The notes below the pieces were generated by a model. That model ran no database searches. It was given only the letters and a program-made list of their open reading frames with translations, and was not told the origin of the DNA. From an uncultured Acidobacteriaceae bacterium (GTDB lineage: Bacteria; Acidobacteriota; Terriglobia; Terriglobales; Acidobacteriaceae): DNA of 64,000 bases. Made by a program: the position numbers and the translations under genes. The stretch spans positions 53,160 to 117,159 of the forward strand of contig CALFMO010000022.1 in assembly GCA_937879855.1 (NCBI GenBank), written 5' to 3'. Positions 58,996 to 64,000 of this stretch are shown here, one piece after another. Each line of letters begins with the position of its first letter. The first letter of the stretch is position 1.

Positions 58996-59364
58996 TGGAA
59001 CTTGGAACTCTCCATCCGCATAACTTCGGGCGCCGCCGTTTGTGCCTGTCCCGAACCGCAACCGAATGTGAGCTATCTTGCTCAGACGCCAAAGACTGTA
59101 CCTGTCATTCTTAATTGTCTTCTGAGTGTGTCGATGGAGTCGCGACTGCTGAGTCGCAGCTCCTACGTCTCGGTCGCTGGGTCGTCTCCTGATCAGGTCA
59201 CCCAAACGGCCACATCCAGCGAATCAGCACTCTTCATCCGTGTGCGTGCCGTGAAACCTCCGGCGAACACGATTCGACTCTAAGGATTCACGAAAATCGA
59301 AATTCAGGACAACGCCCCCAGGCGGATGAGGGGGTGTCGCCCGAGAAAAGGAAGATCAAAGATT
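58996..59364. other. Gene-free spacer
   Basis: 369 bp with no convincing coding frame or strong terminator. CCTGATCAGG at about 59187-59197 is a short palindrome. The AAAAGGAAG ribosome site of the next gene closes it. Confidence 0.5.
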
Positions 59365-59556
59365 ATGCCTTTAATTCAACTCCTGGAAATTCTGGTCGTG
59401 GTGGGTGTCCTGCTATGGCTGGTGAATCGCTTCATTCCCATGCAGGGATCCATCAAGTCAATTCTCAACGGCGTCGTAGTCATCGCCGTAGTTCTGTGGC
59501 TGCTCAACGTGTTTGGGCTCTTTCACTCGCTAACGCGGATCCACGTCGGCACTTAA
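59365..59556 (+). CDS. Thivi_2564-type small membrane protein
   Basis: 63 residues from ATG 59365 behind AAAAGGAAG. Two membrane segments (LIQLLEILVVVGVLLWLVNRF and ILNGVVVIAVVLWLLNVFGLF) flank PMQGSIKS, the conserved loop of this small family, which I recognise by pattern. Function unknown. It lies about 95 bp before an OmpA-type gene and may share its transcript. Confidence 0.8.
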   Translation: MPLIQLLEILVVVGVLLWLVNRFIPMQGSIKSILNGVVVIAVVLWLLNVFGLFHSLTRIHVGT

Positions 59557-59651
59557 GCAACGGAGCAACACGTGGCACCACAAGAAACCAAACGCTTCAA
59601 CCCTAGGTCGAAGCAAGGCAACACCGCAGGAATTTTCCTGAAGGAGATACT

Positions 59652-61319
59652 TTGAAGAATAATCTTTTGTTAGTTGTCGGAATCACCCTCAGTCTTAGCG
59701 CATTTGCTCAGACCACTTCTCAAACAACCCTCACCCTCGAGCCGATGAGGACGATGCCCACTTTTCGCGTGACTGTCATCAGCCGCAGTGTGCAGGCCGT
59801 CAACTATCAGCATCGCAGCGGATCGTCGAAACTCGATTTCGCGGGCACGGACCTGATGCCCTCAGCCAATGGCGTTGCCGAAATCAACAGCAAGCGAGGC
59901 TCGATTGCGATCGAAGCCGAATTCGGCAATCTCCAGAAGCCGACCACGTTTGGCAATGAGTATCTGACTTACGTCCTGTGGGCAATCTCGCCTGAAGGAC
60001 GCGCCGTAAATCTCGGCGAAGTCCTGCTTGGCGGCAACCATCGCAGCAAACTGAATGTGACCACCGACCTTCAGGCGTTCGCTCTGATTGTCACCGCAGA
60101 ACCTTACTATGCCGTCCGACAGCCCAGCAACGCGGTAATCCTCGAGAACGTAGTTCGCGAGGAGACCAAGGGAACGACCGAGGCGGTAAATGCAAAGTAC
60201 GAACTGATGGAGCGCGGTGGCTATATCCCCACCGGCTACAAGTTCGATCCGGTGGTCCTGAATGCCAAGTTGCCACTCGAATTCTTTGAAGCGCGGAACG
60301 CATTGCGCATCGCTCAATCCGAGGGCGCCGAGCAGTACGCTGCCGACAGTTACCAGCACGCCGTCCGCTTAATGGATAAAGCAGATGCGGATGCCGTAAA
60401 CAAACACATCGACAGAAAGCCACTGATCGCGATCTCGCGCGAGGCCGTGCAAACTGCCGAAGATGCGCGCGCGATTGCAGTCAAGAAAATGGACGACGTC
60501 CGTCTGGCGAATGAACGCCAGGATTCCTCGGATGCGCAGGCCAGAACGCAAGGACAAGCCGATGAGGCGACGCGGCGCAAGGAACAAGCTGAGTCCGACA
60601 ACACAAGAGCTCAAGCCGCCAAGGCTCAGGCAGAATCCGACACGGTGAATGCCCAAGCTGCCAAAGTTCAGGCTGAGTCCGATGCAGCCAGGGCTCGGAA
60701 CGACACCGCGGAGGCACAAGCCGCAACTGCCAGGGCCCAATCTGACATGGCGGCCAGTCAAGCTTCCTCCGCAACTGCACTCTCGGCAGCCCAGGCTGAT
60801 GCCGACCGATCACGCGCAGATACCCTGAAAGCGCAGCAGACCGCGCAACAGGCGGAAACCGACAAGGCGGCCATGCGCGCAAAGCTATCCGAGCAACTGA
60901 ATTCAATTCTTCAGACTCGCGATACCGCGCGCGGACTCATCGTCAGTATGTCCGATGTCCTGTTCGACAGCGGAAAGTATTCGTTGAAGCCTGGTGCGCG
61001 CGAGAAACTGTCGAAAGTCGCAGGCATCTTGCTGGCGTACCCGGGGCTCAATGTCGAAGTCGGGGGCTACACGGATAACGTTGGTGGCGATGCCATGAAT
61101 CAAACCCTGTCGGAGCATCGTGCCAGCTCTGTGCGTGATTACCTTGTGCAGCAAGGAGTATCAAGCAATTCGGTTTCGTCCAGAGGCTTCGGCAGCAGTC
61201 TGCCCGTTTCCTCCAACGATAACTCGGCGGGACGCCAGCAGAATCGGAGAGTGGAACTTCTCGTTTCCGGTGAAGACATCGGCAAACCAATCAACACCAC
61301 TACAGGAAGCTTGCGGTAG
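59652..61319 (+). CDS. OmpA-domain protein with a long coiled coil
   Basis: 555 residues from TTG 59652 behind GAAGGAGA. A signal peptide (KNNLLLVVGITLSLSAFAQ) is followed by a beta-rich domain (about 25-180), then a charged helix and an Ala/Gln/Glu-rich coiled coil of about 170 residues with repeated AQAAKAQAESD-type units. The C-terminal OmpA domain (about 435-540) has LFDSGKYSLKPGAREKLSKVAGIL, VGGYTDNVGGDAMNQTLSEHRASSVRDYL and GRQQNRRVELLV, and binds peptidoglycan. It probably tethers the outer envelope to the wall across a wide periplasm. Confidence 0.88.
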   Translation: MKNNLLLVVGITLSLSAFAQTTSQTTLTLEPMRTMPTFRVTVISRSVQAVNYQHRSGSSKLDFAGTDLMPSANGVAEINSKRGSIAIEAEFGNLQKPTTFGNEYLTYVLWAISPEGRAVNLGEVLLGGNHRSKLNVTTDLQAFALIVTAEPYYAVRQPSNAVILENVVREETKGTTEAVNAKYELMERGGYIPTGYKFDPVVLNAKLPLEFFEARNALRIAQSEGAEQYAADSYQHAVRLMDKADADAVNKHIDRKPLIAISREAVQTAEDARAIAVKKMDDVRLANERQDSSDAQARTQGQADEATRRKEQAESDNTRAQAAKAQAESDTVNAQAAKVQAESDAARARNDTAEAQAATARAQSDMAASQASSATALSAAQADADRSRADTLKAQQTAQQAETDKAAMRAKLSEQLNSILQTRDTARGLIVSMSDVLFDSGKYSLKPGAREKLSKVAGILLAYPGLNVEVGGYTDNVGGDAMNQTLSEHRASSVRDYLVQQGVSSNSVSSRGFGSSLPVSSNDNSAGRQQNRRVELLVSGEDIGKPINTTTGSLR

Positions 61320-61508
61320 AACACGCGGCACGCGGCGAAATCACCCGCGTGCCGCCCTAGCATCCATGGACCCTATGAGATTGAGCCGAGCTCAGCACCT
61401 AATTCTTCAGTCTGCACTTTTTGACCACTTAAAAGCCGCTGAGCTTACTAACTACAACATCTAGCTCCCCAACATTGAGTTGAGGAGTGTGGCCTGAGGA
61501 CGGAGTTT

Positions 61509-62231
61509 ATGAAATTACTCGGAATTACTAGCACAGCCATTCTCTCTTTGTGTCTCGGAATTTCGGCTCCTGCTTATGCGCAGCACGAGCAACAAGGCGA
61601 AAGACAAGATGACCAGCATCAACAGGGGCAGCGCGAGCGAGGCAAATCGGAACAGCAGCATCAACGCGCGCAGCAACCGCAACAGCAAGACCGGAGCAAC
61701 CAGCAACAACACGCGCAGCAACAGCAGCGGCACGACGAGAGTAACCAGCAACAACACACGCAGCAACAGCAGCGGCATGACGAGAGCAACCAGCAACAGC
61801 ACGCGCGGCAACAGCAGCGGCACGACCAGAGCAACCAACAACAGCACGCGCAGTACCGCAATCAGGAAGGGCAACGCGCCCGGCAGAGCGCGTGGCAGCA
61901 GCATCGCTCCCAGCACTGGGATTCCGACCACCGCGACTGGCGGCAGCGCGGTGGATATCACGGTTATCGCATTCCTGAGGATCGCTACCGCGGATATTTT
62001 GGTCGGGACCACGGCTTCCGAATCTATGGCCTCCCCTTTTTAGTGGTTGGCGGATACCCTCGCTTTCAATACCACGGTTATTGGCTGAGTGCTGTTGACC
62101 CATGGCCGGAATACTGGGGGAATGACTGGTACGACAACGACGACGTTTACGTCACCTATGCGGACGACGGCTACTACCTGTACAACCGCCGCTATCCGAC
62201 CGTCGCAATTGCAATCAGCATCTCCAGGTAG
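61509..62231 (+). CDS. Secreted Gln/His-rich repeat protein
   Basis: 240 residues with signal peptide MKLLGITSTAILSLCLGISAPAYAQ. Residues 26-125 are Gln, His and Arg rich, including four 15-residue repeats (SNQQQHAQQQQRHDE type). The C-terminal part (GYHGYRIPEDRYRGYFGRDHGFRIYGLPFLVVGGYPRFQYHGYWLSAVDPWPEYW) has the Tyr/Trp/Gly pattern of small secreted proteins related to RcnB-like or YXWXXGXW families. It could bind metal or coat the surface; not determined. A weak TTGACCA-like half-site is near 61421. Confidence 0.75.
   Translation: MKLLGITSTAILSLCLGISAPAYAQHEQQGERQDDQHQQGQRERGKSEQQHQRAQQPQQQDRSNQQQHAQQQQRHDESNQQQHTQQQQRHDESNQQQHARQQQRHDQSNQQQHAQYRNQEGQRARQSAWQQHRSQHWDSDHRDWRQRGGYHGYRIPEDRYRGYFGRDHGFRIYGLPFLVVGGYPRFQYHGYWLSAVDPWPEYWGNDWYDNDDVYVTYADDGYYLYNRRYPTVAIAISISR
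61689..61868 (+). repeat. Tandem 45-bp repeats in the Q/H-rich gene
   Basis: Four consecutive 45-bp units, each coding a 15-residue block beginning D-X-SNQQQH. The units are nearly identical at DNA level, including silent positions, which implies recent slippage or conversion. Copy number probably varies between strains. Confidence 0.8.
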
Positions 62232-62265
62232 CCAGCCGTGTGACTGCTAGATACGAGGAACAAAT

Positions 62266-62421
62266 ATGCTTGGAACCATATTGATCGTGATCCTGATTTT
62301 GGCGCTGTTTGGAGCGCTGCCTCGATGGCCCCATAGTCGGGACTGGGGCTACGCCCCTACCGGTGGAGTAGGTCTCGTCCTTCTCATAGTTGTCGTTCTG
62401 CTCGTCCTCGGGCGCATCTGA
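62266..62421 (+). CDS. DUF3309 small membrane protein
   Basis: 51 residues from ATG 62266 with CGAGGAAC upstream. The sequence begins MLGTILIVILILALFGALP, then WPHSRDWGYAPTGGVGLVL and ends in VLLVLGRI: two membrane segments around WPHSRXWGYXPXGG, the signature of DUF3309. The role is unknown; members are common in stress-related regions of soil bacteria. It is followed after two bases by the phospholipase-like gene. Confidence 0.88.
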   Translation: MLGTILIVILILALFGALPRWPHSRDWGYAPTGGVGLVLLIVVVLLVLGRI

Positions 62422-62423
62422 TT

Positions 62424-63743
62424 ATGAGCCACCTGGGGATGTCGGCTGCCGCCTTAGCTCGACGTTGTCGTGGTATCGCATTCCTTGCCACGACGCTTTT
62501 ACTTGTGCTCACCTGCTGCGTCGGTTCGTCCGCGTACTCGGTTCTGACTCATGAGGAGATTGTGGATCTTGTCTGGACAGACGAGATCCGGCCCCTTCTG
62601 CTGAAGCGATATCCAGCGCTGACCGAAGAACAAATTACCGAGGCACATGCCTACGCCTACGGCGGCGCCGTCATCCAGGATCTTGGCTATTACCCATTCG
62701 GCAGCAGAGAGTTCAGCGACCTGGTGCACTACGTTCGCAGTGGAGACTTTGTTCGCGAGTTGCTGATTGAAAGCCAGGATGTTAACGAATACGCCTTCGC
62801 CCTGGGGGCACTGTCGCACTATGCATCGGATATCGCAGGACACCCTGCAGTCAACCAGGCCGTCGCCATCGAATATCCGAAGCTGCGAGCGAAGTATGGA
62901 AAGTCCGTTCGGTATGCCCAGGACAAGACCGCACACTTGAAAACAGAGTTCGGTTTCGACACCGTGCAGGTCGCGAAAAACCGTTACGCCTCGCAGCAGT
63001 ACCACGACTTCATCGGATTCCAGGTGTCCAAGCCTTTGCTGGAACGTGTCTTTCCCGTCGTCTATGGTGTGCCGTTGAAGGACGTGCTGACCCACGAAGA
63101 TCTTGCGGTGGGTTCGTACCGTTTCGCAGTCAGCCGGATGATTCCTCGGATGACCCAGGTCGCGCTGCAGACTCACAAGAAAGAATTGATGCAGGAAACC
63201 CCGGATTTCGCGAAACGAAAATTCCTGTACCGTCTTTCGCGTTCTGACTACGAAAAGCAGTGGGGAAAAGACTACAAGAAGCCGGGCGCGGGCACCCGAA
63301 TACTGTCAACCCTGCTGCGATACATGCCGAAAATCGGTCCCTTCAAAGGAATGGCTTTTAATAATCCGACTCCGCGAACTGAAGATCTTTATTTCAAGAG
63401 CATCAACACTACTGTCGACCAGTATCGCGTCTTTCTCGAAGAAGTGCGCAGCGACAACATCGTGCTTCCCAACTGCGATCTTGACAGTGGCCAGGCGACC
63501 AAGCCCGCCGAGTACTCTCTTACCGACGACGCCTACGCAAAGTTGCTTGCCCAGTTGTCTGAACGGAAGTTCAATCGGACGTCGCCGGAGTTGCGCGACA
63601 ACATTCTGCAGTTCTATTCCGACCCCTCGGCCGCAATCGAGACAAAGAGGGACCCGGTTAGCTGGCACAACGTACTGACGTCTTTGGACCAACTAAAATC
63701 CGTGATGCCGGCACCAACGGTGGCGGGTGGTTCTGCGCAGTGA
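62424..63743 (+). CDS. Zinc-dependent phospholipase C-like exported protein
   Basis: 439 residues. The N-terminal signal (IAFLATTLLLVLTCCVGSSAY) is followed by SVLTHEEIVDLVW, GGAVIQDLGYYPFGSREFSDLVHYV, FALGALSHYASDIAGHPAVNQAVA and KTEFGFDTVQVAK. This is the His/Asp metal-binding pattern of the zinc phospholipase C/S1-P1 nuclease fold, in which Trp or Leu, His, Asp and Glu bind three zinc ions. The C-terminal half is helical without a known domain. It probably acts on phospholipid or nucleic acid outside the cell. Confidence 0.8.
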   Translation: MSHLGMSAAALARRCRGIAFLATTLLLVLTCCVGSSAYSVLTHEEIVDLVWTDEIRPLLLKRYPALTEEQITEAHAYAYGGAVIQDLGYYPFGSREFSDLVHYVRSGDFVRELLIESQDVNEYAFALGALSHYASDIAGHPAVNQAVAIEYPKLRAKYGKSVRYAQDKTAHLKTEFGFDTVQVAKNRYASQQYHDFIGFQVSKPLLERVFPVVYGVPLKDVLTHEDLAVGSYRFAVSRMIPRMTQVALQTHKKELMQETPDFAKRKFLYRLSRSDYEKQWGKDYKKPGAGTRILSTLLRYMPKIGPFKGMAFNNPTPRTEDLYFKSINTTVDQYRVFLEEVRSDNIVLPNCDLDSGQATKPAEYSLTDDAYAKLLAQLSERKFNRTSPELRDNILQFYSDPSAAIETKRDPVSWHNVLTSLDQLKSVMPAPTVAGGSAQ

Positions 63744-63945
63744 TCAGTTGTCTAAGTGGCGCTCTTCACAAACTTGGGGGCCCATGCAATCCGCGGCTTG
63801 GAAAGAACCACAACGGGGTGCTTGTAGCGTTCGTTCTCTAACGGACGGTCGTGTCCGAATTAATCAGGAGAATCAGCGCACTTGGAAAGCAAACCCGATT
63901 GCCGCGGATGGATGTTTAACAATTTCCTCTAACTCATTGAAAAGA

Positions 63946-64000
63946 TGGTGGCCAGGGACGGAGTTGAACCGCCGACGCCAGCCTTTTCAGGGCTGCGCTC
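63946..64000 (-). tRNA. tRNA-Phe (GAA), 3' part
   Basis: The minus strand reads the anticodon stem CAGCC / GGCTG around a CTGAAAA loop with anticodon GAA. A TTCAACT T-loop on a GGCGG/CCGTC stem and an encoded GGCCACCA end at 63946 follow. The 5' part lies beyond the window. Confidence 0.93.

Noticed and set aside
61407..61427. Additional regulon dyad upstream of the Q/H-rich gene
   Set aside because: TGACCA is present, but the left half (CTGCAC) does not match TGKTCA at the required N4 spacing.
61689..61868. CRISPR array
   Set aside because: The 45-bp units are contiguous, without unique spacers, and encode in-frame protein repeats.
1..64000. Prophage, insertion sequence or defence island
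   Set aside because: No integrase, transposase, capsid, restriction or toxin-antitoxin gene was recognised anywhere in the window.

Overview
The window looks like a chromosomal segment of a soil-type Acidobacteriota (Terriglobia/Koribacter-like) genome. This is an inference from gene content and style, not from a search. The DNA is GC-rich, with frequent GTG and TTG starts. It carries many SYLF, BON, Spy/CpxP-like, DUF4349, GMC-oxidoreductase and gluconate-2-dehydrogenase-subunit-3 proteins, numerous short palindromic intergenic repeats, and a partial cell-division cluster. No phage, insertion sequence, CRISPR array or rRNA was seen. A partial tRNA-Phe closes the right edge.

Layout. 0-8.3 kb: cytochrome c genes, a cysteine-rich protein and an OsmC protein behind two CRP-like sites, a large acyl-CoA synthetase/GNAT fusion, the matching CRP/FNR-type regulator, a HAD phosphatase, a membrane hydrolase and a BON protein. 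8.4-17 kb: a TIM-barrel sugar isomerase-like protein, a DUF4349 lipoprotein, a GMC oxidoreductase with its small Tat subunit, and several secreted or membrane unknowns. 17.4-22.4 kb: the start of a dcw cluster (mraZ, rsmH, a 51-residue protein, ftsL, ftsI) with a clear promoter and a three-repeat MraZ operator; a dispersed palindromic repeat sits in frame inside rsmH. 22.6-27.2 kb: the glycine cleavage genes gcvT, gcvH, gcvPA and gcvPB. 27.7-33.4 kb: an FN3-like secreted protein, an ArsR/phosphatase/AHSA1 group with an operator, and a Cpx-like envelope-stress unit (Spy-like protein divergent from a response regulator and sensor kinase, with CpxR-box-like sequences between them). 33.7-39.5 kb: a beta-propeller lipoprotein, a cupin, a SYLF protein and two MacB-type permeases.

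39.5-42.4 kb is decaying: a C-terminally truncated cyclopropane-fatty-acid synthase, an enolase-superfamily gene with an internal stop and no start, and a frameshifted SnoaL-like remnant. 42.4-45.7 kb is a TetR-controlled operon with a perfect 24-bp operator and a duplicated gene whose second copy has lost its signal peptide.

The most interesting part is 45.8-55.6 kb. Here two CRP/FNR-like regulators plus a third fragment share a recognition helix. Five, perhaps six, copies of a 16-bp dyad (TGKTCA-ATAG-TGNYCA type) lie in front of the regulators, an orphan histidine kinase, a pseudo-receiver/receiver pair, several small zinc-ribbon proteins and a glycosyltransferase/GH130 operon. I read this as a local, probably undescribed CRP/FNR-type regulon. 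The same stretch has a candidate structured RNA (about 48.09-48.26 kb), a frameshifted AsmA-like gene and a secreted protein of eight 32-residue repeats with paired cysteines. 59.3-63.7 kb holds small membrane proteins, a coiled-coil OmpA protein, a Q/H-rich repeat protein and a phospholipase C-like protein.
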